Positions 26,774 to 35,671 of a stretch of 40,244 nucleotides of DNA are shown one piece after another (positions within the stretch are counted from its first letter, which is position 1; each line of letters begins with the position of its first letter). The DNA is from a virus: positions 1-40,244 of IMG/VR virus record IMGVR_UViG_3300037459_000186; one strand, 5' to 3'. The translations under genes were made by a program, and so were the position numbers. The notes beneath the pieces were generated by a model. That model did not search any database, was not told the DNA's origin, and worked only from the letters and a program-made list of their open reading frames with translations.

Positions 26774-28054
26774 CTAATTTTCATCGTACTCCTCCTTACT
26801 CACAGGAGTGAAGGTCCCGTCCGCGATGCATTTTCTGAGAATGACTTTCATTCCCTCTTTGTCGATAACCTTGTCTGCTTTAGGATTGAACTGCATGGTC
26901 GACCCCTTGAATCTGTAGGCAATCATATTGTCGGTTTCTTCTAATTCATAATAGAATATTCCTTCTGTTCCCTCTCTCAGTCGCTTCACGTATTGAGGCA
27001 GTCCTTCAATCTCTACCCATCGTCCTTTGTAGCAGATCATCCAGTCCTCCCCTTTGGTGTTAAGCCTTCTGAAAGTATCTGACTCAGCATAATACATGTA
27101 CTCCTTGAATTCCCCCAAATCTCTAAACTCAGGCTTGAGATAAACTTCTCCTGCGTCAGTCACCGCAATAGCGCAGATTATCTTTATCGAGCCACTGCCG
27201 AAGCCTCGCTTGTTTGCTTCGTCTTCCAGTTCTAATTGAGCATAGTTTTCCATGACTGCTTCTGTCGGGTCGGGTTGGTGTTCGTCGTCTACTTCTGAGT
27301 TTTTTTCCATGAACTCCTTTGCTCCGTCAGGAATGTCTTCATAATACCATTCAAAATCACTGGCAATCTCATGATCCTGAGTTAATCCGATAAACCATTT
27401 CCCTTCTGTATAGTTCCCCCACCCCCAGCTAGCTTCAGCATACTTTATACCCACGAGGGTAGGATTGTCAGAGCTAAACACAGGCGGTGCTGACTTCTTG
27501 TGAAGATTGCCCGGACCTACAGTCTCAAAAGGCACAGGGCTCTTCTCCTCCACCAGTTCTTCAAGAGTAGTGGCGATATCGCCTACTGAGTCGGTCTGCA
27601 TGGGCAGGTTCATGCCTAGCCCGTTGAGAATTATGATGGCGTGGTACATGCTGTCGAAGAATACTGTGCTGGTGGGGTATTTGTCTTCTGCGTCGATGAC
27701 CTTGGTGGTATCCATCACCAGCCAGCGCATGTTGTTGTGAGGATTGTCGTCCGAGAGATCCTGGCGCGTCTTGCTCAGGCAGAAGCCGTCGCGGGAGTAT
27801 ATCCGTGTCGTCCTTCCGCTGGAATCGTCAGTGGTCTCCTCAAATCCCATGTATTCGGGTATGAAGGGCTGGTCTGCGAGGTGGAGGCCCATCTTTAGGC
27901 CGTGTTCGAGGTGGGCAAGATCTTTACCTGTCAGGTCGTTGTTGTCAGCCGTCAGGATAGCAATTTGCTGCACAAGTTTTTTATTCTCTTTTACATGCCG
28001 CACGTTTGAACCCGTGATTTGTACAACCTTTTCTTGAAGTTCCTTCTTGTTCAT
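26774..28054 (-). CDS. Hypothetical 426-aa protein
   Basis: The longest unrecognised gene in the leftward arm. It has an N-terminal coiled coil (KKELQEKVVQITGSNVRHVK, residues 2-45). Then comes a domain with YSRDGFCLSKTRQDL and NMRWLVMDTTKVIDAE, a central section with YAEASWGWGNYTEGKWFIGL and SDFEWYYEDIP that recalls the tryptophan-rich DUF551-like domains, and a C-terminal domain including IICAIAVTDAGEVYLKPEF. Several small domains may be fused. It begins 18 nt after the 304-aa gene. Function unknown. Confidence 0.7.
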   Translation of the reverse strand: MNKKELQEKVVQITGSNVRHVKENKKLVQQIAILTADNNDLTGKDLAHLEHGLKMGLHLADQPFIPEYMGFEETTDDSSGRTTRIYSRDGFCLSKTRQDLSDDNPHNNMRWLVMDTTKVIDAEDKYPTSTVFFDSMYHAIIILNGLGMNLPMQTDSVGDIATTLEELVEEKSPVPFETVGPGNLHKKSAPPVFSSDNPTLVGIKYAEASWGWGNYTEGKWFIGLTQDHEIASDFEWYYEDIPDGAKEFMEKNSEVDDEHQPDPTEAVMENYAQLELEDEANKRGFGSGSIKIICAIAVTDAGEVYLKPEFRDLGEFKEYMYYAESDTFRRLNTKGEDWMICYKGRWVEIEGLPQYVKRLREGTEGIFYYELEETDNMIAYRFKGSTMQFNPKADKVIDKEGMKVILRKCIADGTFTPVSKEEYDEN

Positions 28055-28072
28055 CGATATTTCGTATTTGAT

Positions 28073-28987
28073 TTATGTCGCTCTTGTATACTTCTTACGC
28101 ACTGGTTTCCAGCGACTTACACCATGCAAAAAAGAGAAAGTACTCTTCTGTAAACTACCCATAGTAGTTGCCTTGCCTGTTAAACCGTAAGCGTGAGGTG
28201 TGCGCATGGATATGAAGTCGACCTCTCTGGTGAAGACGATGTTGCGATCCTTGCTGAACCACTGCCTGGTCATGCATACCTTCATGTACATCTTCCTGCC
28301 GCTGGGCAGTATGCCGTATGCTCTGCTCTGGCGGATGTTCTTCTCGCACTGGATGAGATTTAAAAATAGGAGCTTCTTCTTTAGGAGGGCTCCTGCGGTT
28401 TTCTTTTTTCCAACTAGTGATCCAAACTTCTGTACTGAAAGTTTTGTTCGTGCATTTCCGCTCGGGCATTTCCTTTGGCCAGTGGTTTTTTTTGTACCTT
28501 TGGCTTCAAGTGCCCCAGAATGACTCTGGAAATCGCGCTTTTTCTTCATAAGATACCCTTGCCGGGTCAAGTTGGCTGCAACTAAAATTGCGGCCAATCT
28601 TGCTTCTAGCACACGGGCATCATCATGAGAGGAGGCTTGAATCATCGTTGAATGAGTGAGCCTGTTATGTTGCAGGCCACTTTTTCTATATAAAGTTTTT
28701 AGATTGCAAAAGACAAGATCCTTTCGATCTTTACGTACCCACCCCAGCTTCTCGAATTGCTTCATGTACATCCTCACGGTACGCTCAGGAACACCAGAGG
28801 AGCGCGATAGCTGCGCTCTGTTGCCCTTATTGACTCGCCCGGCGGTAAATGTATACTTAAGCTTAATGAAGTGCGCATACGCTCTTAAAAGGCCTTGTTC
28901 GGCCAGAGCGGACACCAGGAGTTCGTGAGTTCGAATCTCGATGGTCTTTTCTTGGGTATTGCGATATGTCGTTGTGGTGGGTGTCAA
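28073..28987 (-). CDS. Winged-helix/HTH DNA-binding protein
   Basis: A 304-aa basic protein. Residues about 30-90 form a winged helix: NRAQLSRSSGVPERTVRMYM is the helix-turn-helix and KLGWVRKDRKDLVFCNL the wing. The remaining 200 residues are very basic (KGTKKTTGQRKCPSGNARTK; KKKTAGALLKKKLLFLNLIQ) and contain a repeated YMK and RQWFSKDRNIVFTREV segment. Such proteins in Bacteroidota elements include replication initiators and regulators. It is the first large gene after the leftward terminator at 29.05 kb. Confidence 0.7.
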   Translation of the reverse strand: MTPTTTTYRNTQEKTIEIRTHELLVSALAEQGLLRAYAHFIKLKYTFTAGRVNKGNRAQLSRSSGVPERTVRMYMKQFEKLGWVRKDRKDLVFCNLKTLYRKSGLQHNRLTHSTMIQASSHDDARVLEARLAAILVAANLTRQGYLMKKKRDFQSHSGALEAKGTKKTTGQRKCPSGNARTKLSVQKFGSLVGKKKTAGALLKKKLLFLNLIQCEKNIRQSRAYGILPSGRKMYMKVCMTRQWFSKDRNIVFTREVDFISMRTPHAYGLTGKATTMGSLQKSTFSFLHGVSRWKPVRKKYTRAT

Positions 28988-29030
28988 TCCGTCATAAATT
29001 TATGTTTTTGTCAATTCTGTTAAAAATAAA

Positions 29031-29066
29031 CCCCGAATCCTCCTTTGGATCAGAATCCTCGGGGGT
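29031..29066 (-). terminator. Intrinsic terminator after the 87-aa gene
   Basis: CCCCGA/TCGGGG with a 22-nt loop; on the leftward RNA it is followed by TTTATTTTT. It ends the 87-aa transcript. TATTTTAT on the other side means it might also act rightward. Confidence 0.7.
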
Positions 29067-29127
29067 ATTTTATGAAGGATTGACGCCGCTAAGATACGAA
29101 AAAAGCAGCTAATACGCAAAGGCACTA

Positions 29128-29391
29128 CTAGAGCGCTACTGTGTTGTTGGTGTTAAACTGAGCGAAGTCAGTGTCGCGAAGGTTAGCCGTAGCGTATCTC
29201 CAAGTCACCTCTTTCGGCTGATTGTCAGCATCAGACATCTGGAAAATAATTGAGAATTGATTCTTTCCGTTTTGGGTATTGTCGGCTAAGATATCGAGCG
29301 TATTCACTGATTGAATAAGTTCGACATTGATCGGATCCACGTCGCCGATAGCATTGGCGGTCGTGGTTAATGGTTTTGCTAATGCACTCAT
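29128..29391 (-). CDS. Hypothetical 87-aa protein, own transcript
   Basis: The protein reads MSALAKPLTTTANAIGDVDP, then a strand section (NVELIQSVNTLDILADNTQN) and QFSIIFQMSDADNQPKEVTW, ending FAQFNTNNTVAL. It resembles a small beta-sandwich. It is a single gene between the divergent start region and a leftward terminator, so it is probably transcribed alone. Low lysine and a strand-forming pattern suggest a structural or surface role, but this is a guess. Confidence 0.62.
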   Translation of the reverse strand: MSALAKPLTTTANAIGDVDPINVELIQSVNTLDILADNTQNGKNQFSIIFQMSDADNQPKEVTWRYATANLRDTDFAQFNTNNTVAL

Positions 29392-29529
29392 GAGAATGTA
29401 ATTTTCGTGAAAAAATATATTTTCCTGTGAAGGTACTGATTTTTTGATGTTTGATTTTTAGGTAGGTACTCTTAGTTGTACATTTACAAGGCACAGCAAA
29501 TAAGCTTTGCGTTATAAATACATACATAC
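29392..29529. promoter_or_regulatory. Divergent intergenic region, strand switch
   Basis: A 138-bp gap where leftward and rightward genes diverge. It contains TTGTA/TACAA with a 4-nt loop (about 29476-29489), an AT-rich stretch, and TAAGCTTTG, one base longer than the TAnnTTTG box, before the rightward gene. Promoters for both directions must lie here, but no perfect match is seen. Confidence 0.4.
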
Positions 29530-29787
29530 ATGTTTATTTTAAGAAGAATTACTTCCGATGGTAGGGAGTCTAACACTATTCTAGGCGAAACCTATCACCT
29601 CATTGACAAAGAAATAAGCCCAGAAGATTTCGGCGAAACGAAAAAGAGGTGTGATCCCGACGAGGAGGGGGTGTATGCATACATCGGTTACGGAAACGGA
29701 GAGTCGTTGATGGCGATGTATAAGCCATCTCACTACTACATAATGACAAGCAACGGAAAGACTTTTGCGAATTTGACACGTAGGTAG
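29530..29787 (+). CDS. Hypothetical 85-aa conserved phage protein
   Basis: The first rightward gene. It begins MFILRRITSDGRESNTILGE and ends YYIMTSNGKTFANLTRR. I recall proteins of this plan, M-F-x-L-R-R-x-T-S-D at one end and IM-x-x-x-G-K-T-F-x-N-L-T at the other, from Bacteroidota phages, of unknown role. The middle contains VYAYIGYGNGESLMAMYK. A strong terminator follows 24 bp after the stop, so it is a single-gene transcript. Confidence 0.7.
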   Translation: MFILRRITSDGRESNTILGETYHLIDKEISPEDFGETKKRCDPDEEGVYAYIGYGNGESLMAMYKPSHYYIMTSNGKTFANLTRR

Positions 29788-29810
29788 TAGTCACATAAAG
29801 AAAGAAACGA

Positions 29811-29841
29811 AAAGCCTCTGTCGAAAGACGGGGGCTTTTTT
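29811..29841 (+). terminator. Strong rightward terminator
   Basis: AAAGCCTCTGTC-GAAA-GACGGGGGCTTT forms a 12-bp stem with two G-U pairs that close on the rightward RNA, a GNRA tetraloop and a six-U tail. Confidence 0.85.
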
Positions 29842-29858
29842 AGTTTTGGGAAAAATCC

Positions 29859-29866
29859 TATATTTG
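29859..29866 (+). promoter_or_regulatory. -7 box, TATATTTG
   Basis: TATATTTG fits the Bacteroidota TAnnTTTG box. TTTT stands 19 nt upstream where TTTG is expected. Only 5 bp separate the box from the ATG of the 171-aa gene, so the message would be nearly leaderless. Confidence 0.5.
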
Positions 29867-29871
29867 AGGTG

Positions 29872-30387
29872 ATGAAGACAAACGACGGACTCAAATTACT
29901 TGCTGATCAGAGTAATACACTGATGATTGCAGCCAATGCCTTCGAGAAGTACAAAGTACAGTTCGAATGGGGGAGCATCAAGAAAAATGAATTTTCGGAC
30001 AGCAAGAATTACGCTGAGGTTCGCAAAAACCTTCTGACGGCCATCAACAGCATCGAAGCGATGAAGGCTCACCTGAATGCAGGACTGGGCCATGACATCA
30101 AAGCGAAGAAATACACTGCTGATGACCTGCCAAAGCCAACCAAGAATTTTCCGCATAGCAGTACAGCCGAATCCCGGGCAGCCATCTGCACGGGTGACAT
30201 CAATGCGGTGATTAAGCAGCTGGAGAATATGGGAGGCAAGAAACCCGAGAATCTCAAGTACCGAACATTCGTCAATGGTGATAACAGCAAGGTAGACCTG
30301 AAGAAAGGCTACTTCACCAAGAGAACCGAAGCATATAAAGCATTGAAAACGACCACGGCCAAGCTTAAGATTCTTTCTAAAGCGTAG
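29872..30387 (+). CDS. Hypothetical 171-aa protein upstream of terminase
   Basis: A helical protein (MKTNDGLKLLADQSNTLMIA; ALLTAI-like stretch NLLTAINSIEAMKAHL; AVIKQLENMGGKKPENLKYR) of unknown family. It stands one gene before the large terminase, where a small terminase subunit often lies, but no helix-turn-helix is visible and a terminator separates the two genes. I chose the ATG at 29872; a GTG at 29869 is adjacent. Confidence 0.55.
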   Translation: MKTNDGLKLLADQSNTLMIAANAFEKYKVQFEWGSIKKNEFSDSKNYAEVRKNLLTAINSIEAMKAHLNAGLGHDIKAKKYTADDLPKPTKNFPHSSTAESRAAICTGDINAVIKQLENMGGKKPENLKYRTFVNGDNSKVDLKKGYFTKRTEAYKALKTTTAKLKILSKA

Positions 30388-30414
30388 CTACTCTATAATA
30401 ATTTGTTTGTTACT

Positions 30415-30452
30415 AAAAAGCCCTGAAAGACTTGTTCCTTCGGGGCCTTTTT
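30415..30452 (+). terminator. Rightward terminator before the terminase
   Basis: AAAAAG and CCCTGAA pair with TTCGGGG and CCTTTTT with a 1-nt bulge and an 11-nt loop; the 3' strand ends in a U-run. It lies 5 bp before the terminase ATG, so read-through or a hidden promoter is needed to express the late genes. Confidence 0.75.
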
Positions 30453-30457
30453 GAAAT

Positions 30458-32779
30458 ATGTCAACACGAAAGCACGAAAATACCGTCATAACGGAAAACT
30501 ACCTTGATTTCCTCGAAGACCTCCACCGCAGGGGTATGGCGATATCCGACGAGCATTTTAACCTGCTTAAGAAGAAGGGCAGGATCGAGGATAACATCCC
30601 AGCGATAAAAAAAGGGGTTCGATACCTTGCCTCGCAGGATCCCAATACGAAAAGCCGCCGACAGCAGGTTGCCGACGAGTTTGTTGACGTCATCGACAAT
30701 ACGGGCGGCGACATCGGGCAGAAGGATGTTTTCATCTTCGACACCGACACCTTCGATAAGCTTTCCGACACGGCAGCCTTCAAATACCAAGGGGATAAAG
30801 AGATCAGCAAGAAGGACTGGATGCCGCGCAGCACGACGCAGCATACGGTAGACTTCGTGCGTTTCATCGACAGCCTCAACACCGGCATACAGAATTTAAC
30901 CAACTACAAGCCATTCCAACTCTACTGCCAGCAGTCTTCCGACTGGCTCGCAGAGAACGGAAGCATCTCGGACTACAAGAACGGCGGTGAACGTCGGGAG
31001 TACGCCGTAGAGGAGCAGCGAAGGGGTTTTGACAACTCGCTCTACTTCCTGGATAAATATCTGATGCTGAAGGAGGCCGCTCTGGACGGTATTACGAAAT
31101 ACGCTTCCAAGCCGGTGCATAAGATAATCTGCTTTCTCTTCGACTGCGGATACTCCACCATGCTTGGCAAAGGCCGTCAGATAGCAGCCACCTCCACCTA
31201 TGGAGGATGCGCCATGAAGAAGATGATCCTGAACAAGAACTTCTTCATAAAGTTTATCACCGAAGATGTTCTCACGGGAGCGGAGATTTTCGAGGATAAG
31301 ATAAAATACCCCTTTGGCGAATTACCGGACTGGATGAAGCCCGACGTCAGCAACGACCGTGACAACCTCTTCAAAATAAGTAAGAAGGGCGACAAGAAAG
31401 GATCCAAGAAAGGCGTCAACTCAAAGCTGCAGGTGGTGGCACCATCGATATCAGCGATCAATGGAGGTTCCCCACAACTGGTGATGGTGGATGAGGCTGG
31501 TTACATCAGCATACTGGGCAAGATGATGACACAGGCTCGACCTACCATGTTCGGCTATAATCCCACCACCGAAAAGCTGGAGATGAAGCGCCAGATCATC
31601 ATCTGGGGTACAGGCGGGCAGATGGACAAAGGTGGCAAAGCCTACGAGGAAGCTTACTACGATTGTGTCGACAAATGGAATAACAGGGAGTTTGGTTACG
31701 GTATCATCCCGCTGTTCTTCGACTGGACATGTCGCCCCGGTATGACGCGGGAGTTTTACGAGTCAGAGAAAGCAAACGCTACTACCGACGGCCCTGACAA
31801 GGAAGAGAAGATGGTGGCCTTCCGTCAGACCTATCCCTCTACCGTTGCGGACATGTTCCTGACGTCGGCCAAGCTGTTGGTAGGCGTCGAGTGGCTGGAG
31901 ATTCAGCGCAACAGGATCAAAACCCTCAACCACGATCTCCGCCCGCAGAAAGGATACTTCGAACCCGTATACAACACAGCCAAACCCACCAGCGAGCACA
32001 GTCACACTCCTTTTGAGATCGTAGGAGCCACATTCGTTCCCATCGACGACATAGCAGACGAGAGCAGGGCTTCGGTGACGATCTTCCAGCACCCCAAACC
32101 CAATTGGCGCAACAGGTACTACACAGGCGTTGACCCCATCGCTTCGGACAATGGCTATTCCAATCAGGCGGGAGCAATATTTGACGCACACTTCAAAACA
32201 ATCCCGGCGATAGTTAATTACAGGGAGAACGATCACCTGAACACCTTCCTGCAAACGATGATGCTCGGGCTGTACTATGGAGCGGAAGATTTAAGAACTC
32301 CGGAGTTGGTGGAAGCAAATATCGGAACGGCCTATATTGATTATGTCAACATAAGTGGTTTCCGGAAGTCTATGGTTCACAGGACGCAGCTTCCCGAGTA
32401 TTTCCAAGGCGGAGGTAACGAGATAGGCATTGACAACAGGGGCACCAGATCGAAGCTGATCATCAGTAAGATGTTCGAGGTCTTCCAGGCTTTTGGCGAT
32501 AGGATGTGGATTGATGAGATATTCAAGCAGCTCAGGACTTTCGTTTGCACCATAACCGCCAACGGCAACGAAACATGGGGCGTTTCAGATAAGAAGAAAT
32601 ACCATGATGACGTTTTATACGCAATCGTTTTTGCATATATTTGTCATCTGTGCTACGAGCACAAACCTCCTTACGAGATCAAGGAAGAAGCCGACAAGTT
32701 CGTTATGAGGTCTAGGCAGTTTAGGGATTCCAACGGGGAACTCTACAGGCAAGATGTTCTAGTTAGAATTCATAAGTAA
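30458..32779 (+). CDS. terL: Terminase large subunit
   Basis: A 773-aa packaging motor. The ATPase part has GKGRQIAATSTYGG (residues 244-257) as the Walker A-like loop, which is degenerate (no GKT/S), and LVMVDEAGYI as Walker B with its catalytic Glu. The C-terminal RNase H-like nuclease has YYTGVDPIASDNGYSNQ (first Asp), TAYIDYVN and KKKYHDDVLYAIVFA (late Asp pair). It cuts concatemeric DNA and pumps it into the capsid through the portal. The length fits terminases of large Bacteroidota phages. It overlaps the next gene by 1 bp (TAATG). Confidence 0.88.
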   Translation: MSTRKHENTVITENYLDFLEDLHRRGMAISDEHFNLLKKKGRIEDNIPAIKKGVRYLASQDPNTKSRRQQVADEFVDVIDNTGGDIGQKDVFIFDTDTFDKLSDTAAFKYQGDKEISKKDWMPRSTTQHTVDFVRFIDSLNTGIQNLTNYKPFQLYCQQSSDWLAENGSISDYKNGGERREYAVEEQRRGFDNSLYFLDKYLMLKEAALDGITKYASKPVHKIICFLFDCGYSTMLGKGRQIAATSTYGGCAMKKMILNKNFFIKFITEDVLTGAEIFEDKIKYPFGELPDWMKPDVSNDRDNLFKISKKGDKKGSKKGVNSKLQVVAPSISAINGGSPQLVMVDEAGYISILGKMMTQARPTMFGYNPTTEKLEMKRQIIIWGTGGQMDKGGKAYEEAYYDCVDKWNNREFGYGIIPLFFDWTCRPGMTREFYESEKANATTDGPDKEEKMVAFRQTYPSTVADMFLTSAKLLVGVEWLEIQRNRIKTLNHDLRPQKGYFEPVYNTAKPTSEHSHTPFEIVGATFVPIDDIADESRASVTIFQHPKPNWRNRYYTGVDPIASDNGYSNQAGAIFDAHFKTIPAIVNYRENDHLNTFLQTMMLGLYYGAEDLRTPELVEANIGTAYIDYVNISGFRKSMVHRTQLPEYFQGGGNEIGIDNRGTRSKLIISKMFEVFQAFGDRMWIDEIFKQLRTFVCTITANGNETWGVSDKKKYHDDVLYAIVFAYICHLCYEHKPPYEIKEEADKFVMRSRQFRDSNGELYRQDVLVRIHK

Positions 32780-33354
32780 TGACAGAGGACTCAATCAAAT
32801 ATTCTCTTTTCGCCCCAAAGTCCAAGCATGGGCTCATGGCGGATTACCCTGAACTTGCGAAGTACGACAAGTTGATGAAGCTCAAGAAGGTTGAGCTTCT
32901 ATTCGTTTGGTATTTCGCTTGTGAGCTATCTCCTTTTCACGGCATTGAAGTTCGTGCGGACAGGGTTGAGAAATCACTGGAGATGTCGTTCTACAAAGAA
33001 GAGAAAGACCCCCTGAAGCAAAAGAAGAGGGCGCAATGGGCTGCGGGCAGCTTCGACACCGTGATGAGCGAAGCCATCGAGCAGATGAGCGCCTTTAAGC
33101 CCGGATCCAGAATTCAAGCTAAGGAAATGGCTGATAAAATTTTAAGGGATTATCGGTACATCATTCTTAGTGAGAAAATAGAAGATCTTAAAGATGGTGA
33201 CAAAAGGAAAGACTATGTTGCGATTACCAAAGTAATTAGCGCCGCCCTTCCAGCGCTGGTGGAGCAAACCGAAGGCGGATACGGCATTACAGAAGAAGAG
33301 TCTAATCTTCACGACGGAGAGAATTTTTCAGACGATTTTCATAACGCAGAATAA
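32779..33354 (+). CDS. Hypothetical 191-aa protein between terminase and portal
   Basis: The protein has a helical core: YDKLMKLKKVELLFVWYFAC (near residues 30-49), EVRADRVEKSLEMSFYKEEK, and an SFDTVMSEAIEQMSAFKPG helix, ending with an acidic tail (SNLHDGENFSDDFHNAE). Its position, with a 1-bp overlap to the terminase and 2 bp before the portal, makes it likely a packaging or head-assembly accessory. I do not recognise the family. Confidence 0.68.
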   Translation: MTEDSIKYSLFAPKSKHGLMADYPELAKYDKLMKLKKVELLFVWYFACELSPFHGIEVRADRVEKSLEMSFYKEEKDPLKQKKRAQWAAGSFDTVMSEAIEQMSAFKPGSRIQAKEMADKILRDYRYIILSEKIEDLKDGDKRKDYVAITKVISAALPALVEQTEGGYGITEEESNLHDGENFSDDFHNAE

Positions 33355-33356
33355 CC

Positions 33357-35630
33357 ATGAGCAACTTCCTTGTACCGACAAAATCAGAGAAGCCCAATCG
33401 TTTAGATCCGGCGGCATACCCGAACAAGGACACCAACGAGCAGTATCATCTCGACTACGGACGATGGGCGCTGTATAATGCCTATTCCGGAAGTCATGAG
33501 AAATGGCGCTTGCAGACGAGGATCAACAAAAGATTTTATAAGAATGATCAGTGGTTTAAGACGGAAGACCTCGAAGGGTTTCTTCAGGATGACTCGGGCC
33601 ATCAGCGAAGCAGGATAAAAGTTACCAACAACTTGATCCGCCCCATGGTGGAGCAGTATCGTGGTAACGCCATCAGGATGCGTATTAACGCTACGGTGCA
33701 AGCAATCTCCAAGATGGCCATCAATCGCCGGGAGCAGAAGCTGGCAGAGAAATTATTCAAGACAGACGTGGCGAATGAATTCCCCGGAGTGGGCGGATTG
33801 ATGCGGGCCAATGACAAGTCGATAGGGGAGACGCGCGGCGAGACCAAGGAGATATTTACCAATCTATGGGTTGACACTTTCGTGCGGGACATGAATAAGC
33901 TTCTGCGGTACGTCAACGAGCTGAACGAGTTTGAGAAGATGCAGCCAGACGCTGCGTTGAATTTGGGTCTTTCCGGATTATGTGTTACAGAAGCTTATGA
34001 ACATGCAGGACATCAGCGTTATGATATTTTTGATTCTGAGGACTTTCTCTTTGACCATGATGCCAGAAAGCGAGACCTCACCGACGCATCGTACATGGGC
34101 AGGGAGAGATCTATGGATCCTGCAGAGGTGTTTGAGCGGTGGGACGGAATCTCCGAAGAAAACAGGAAAGCCATTGAGAAATCGGTATCTCTTAACAGTT
34201 CAGACAATCACATAAACAACCACAGCAGCTACGGAAGTGCTTCTGACTCAAAGACCTACAACGCAGGAAAGGTTCCGGTGTATATCATGTATTGGAGAGA
34301 CATCGAAAAAGATGTTTACGGTTATGTGAAAGACTTTGCGGGCTATGATTATCTAGCAAGGATGGGCGAGCCCAAGAAGGGCGTTGACGGTGAATTTTAT
34401 CAGGAGAGCGATGTGATCGACCCTCCTGATACTTCGGGTAACAGAAAACGCTTCAAAAAGAAAAATACAGCACCGCTATATGCAGACGTTCTTCGTTTTT
34501 GCTCATTTATTCCCGGAGAGGCCGTAGTGGGCTCGCAGCAGGTGTCTGAGAATAAAGAAGGAACCTTCGATATCGTTCTTGATTTTGGGAAAGCTCCTCA
34601 TCAGGAGACAGAATACCAAGATCTGAATAATGTAAAATACCCCTTTAAATGTTACACCTGGGGATATGTCGATGGGGAAATTTTCAGTCCTGTCGACGAT
34701 GCTATCGACCCGCAGCGATTCATCAACAGAATACTTTCTGCTACAGAGGGAATCATCAACACCTCGGGCGGATCGAACATCGTTGTGGAGAAGGATGCTA
34801 TCCCCGCTCAGGATTATGAAGCCTTCCATCATAACATCAAGGAGGGCAACCCGATAGAGCTTGAGACCAGAGGTAAAGGGATTACTAATGCGGTAGGCAC
34901 TTACGATGCTACACCGGGGAGGAGCGTCTATGAGATGTTCAATCTCATTCCGCTGATGAAAGGGCTGATGCAGGACACCACGGGCATCAACGAGGGCCTC
35001 AAGGGAGAATCTACCGGCCCCGACCAGCTTGTGGGAGTTACCGAGCTTTTGATACAGCGCGGATCGCTGATGCAGGAGCCCTTCTACGACGCCATGACGC
35101 AGCTATTCCTTCAGATGTTTCAGCATATCGCTACGGTGGGCAAGCGGATTTATATTGATAACGAAAGAGAACTTGTCATAGCTGTAGGCGACGCAGCAGC
35201 GGAGACTATCAAGCTGTCGAAAGGAATGCGCAACGAAGATTTCAGAGCTTTTGTACAGCGGGAAAATGACGAAGGAGCGTTGAAAAATCAGGCGAATCAA
35301 TTGCTTACAGTGTTTTTCATAGATTTACAGATTATCGACAAGCAGACATTTGCAAACCTCTATGACAGATCAACGCCAAACGAGGTTACAGCAGCGCTCA
35401 GAGAGAGTGTTGGCAAGCAGATTGAAAACGAACGCAGGCAAGCCGTTCAGGCGAAAGAAGAAGCTCAGATTCAAGGAGAGCAGGAGCAGCAGGTAGTAGC
35501 AGCAGCGGAGCAGGAAGGCAAGCGACAGGAAGCGATGGCGAGAGCGGACAAACTCAATACCCAGGACCACGAGATGGACAAGATAGGAATGAAAGGACTC
35601 GTGGACAACGCGGCCAAGCAAGCATCATAA
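33357..35630 (+). CDS. Portal protein
   Basis: A 757-aa portal. N-terminal features are HEKWRLQTRINKRFYKNDQW (residues 42-61) and IKVTNNLIRPMVEQYRGNAI (78-97), typical of P22-like portal clip and wing entry. A long central beta-rich part has YIMYWRDIEKDVYGYV. A helical crown section has QDTTGINEGLKGE and TELLIQRGSLMQEPFYDAM, the latter resembling the stem region of podoviral portals. The C-terminus is a Gln/Glu/Ala-rich coiled coil (RRQAVQAKEEAQIQGEQEQQ). It forms the dodecameric ring at the capsid vertex. Position after the terminase supports the call. Confidence 0.85.
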   Translation: MSNFLVPTKSEKPNRLDPAAYPNKDTNEQYHLDYGRWALYNAYSGSHEKWRLQTRINKRFYKNDQWFKTEDLEGFLQDDSGHQRSRIKVTNNLIRPMVEQYRGNAIRMRINATVQAISKMAINRREQKLAEKLFKTDVANEFPGVGGLMRANDKSIGETRGETKEIFTNLWVDTFVRDMNKLLRYVNELNEFEKMQPDAALNLGLSGLCVTEAYEHAGHQRYDIFDSEDFLFDHDARKRDLTDASYMGRERSMDPAEVFERWDGISEENRKAIEKSVSLNSSDNHINNHSSYGSASDSKTYNAGKVPVYIMYWRDIEKDVYGYVKDFAGYDYLARMGEPKKGVDGEFYQESDVIDPPDTSGNRKRFKKKNTAPLYADVLRFCSFIPGEAVVGSQQVSENKEGTFDIVLDFGKAPHQETEYQDLNNVKYPFKCYTWGYVDGEIFSPVDDAIDPQRFINRILSATEGIINTSGGSNIVVEKDAIPAQDYEAFHHNIKEGNPIELETRGKGITNAVGTYDATPGRSVYEMFNLIPLMKGLMQDTTGINEGLKGESTGPDQLVGVTELLIQRGSLMQEPFYDAMTQLFLQMFQHIATVGKRIYIDNERELVIAVGDAAAETIKLSKGMRNEDFRAFVQRENDEGALKNQANQLLTVFFIDLQIIDKQTFANLYDRSTPNEVTAALRESVGKQIENERRQAVQAKEEAQIQGEQEQQVVAAAEQEGKRQEAMARADKLNTQDHEMDKIGMKGLVDNAAKQAS

Positions 35631-35642
35631 TTGAATTTTAGC

Positions 35643-35650
35643 TATATTTG
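35643..35650 (+). promoter_or_regulatory. -7 box, TATATTTG, before the scaffold gene
   Basis: TATATTTG lies 21 bp before the scaffold-like ATG, in the 41-bp gap after the portal. No TTTG is found at the expected upstream distance. It may drive extra transcription of scaffold and capsid genes. Confidence 0.45.
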
Positions 35651-35671
35651 TTTTTAAAGATAAAAGACAAG

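Noticed and set aside
28880-28950. A T-arm-like GAG-TTCGAAT-CTC on the plus strand
   Set aside because: It lies inside the winged-helix gene and no matching acceptor stem or D-arm surrounds it; taken as chance.
29872-30387. Naming the 171-aa protein as the small terminase subunit
   Set aside because: Only position suggests it. No helix-turn-helix is visible, and a strong terminator separates it from the large subunit.
35648-35671. TTG start of the scaffold-like gene
   Set aside because: It lies within the TATATTTG box, and the ATG at 35672 begins the normal low-complexity N-terminus.
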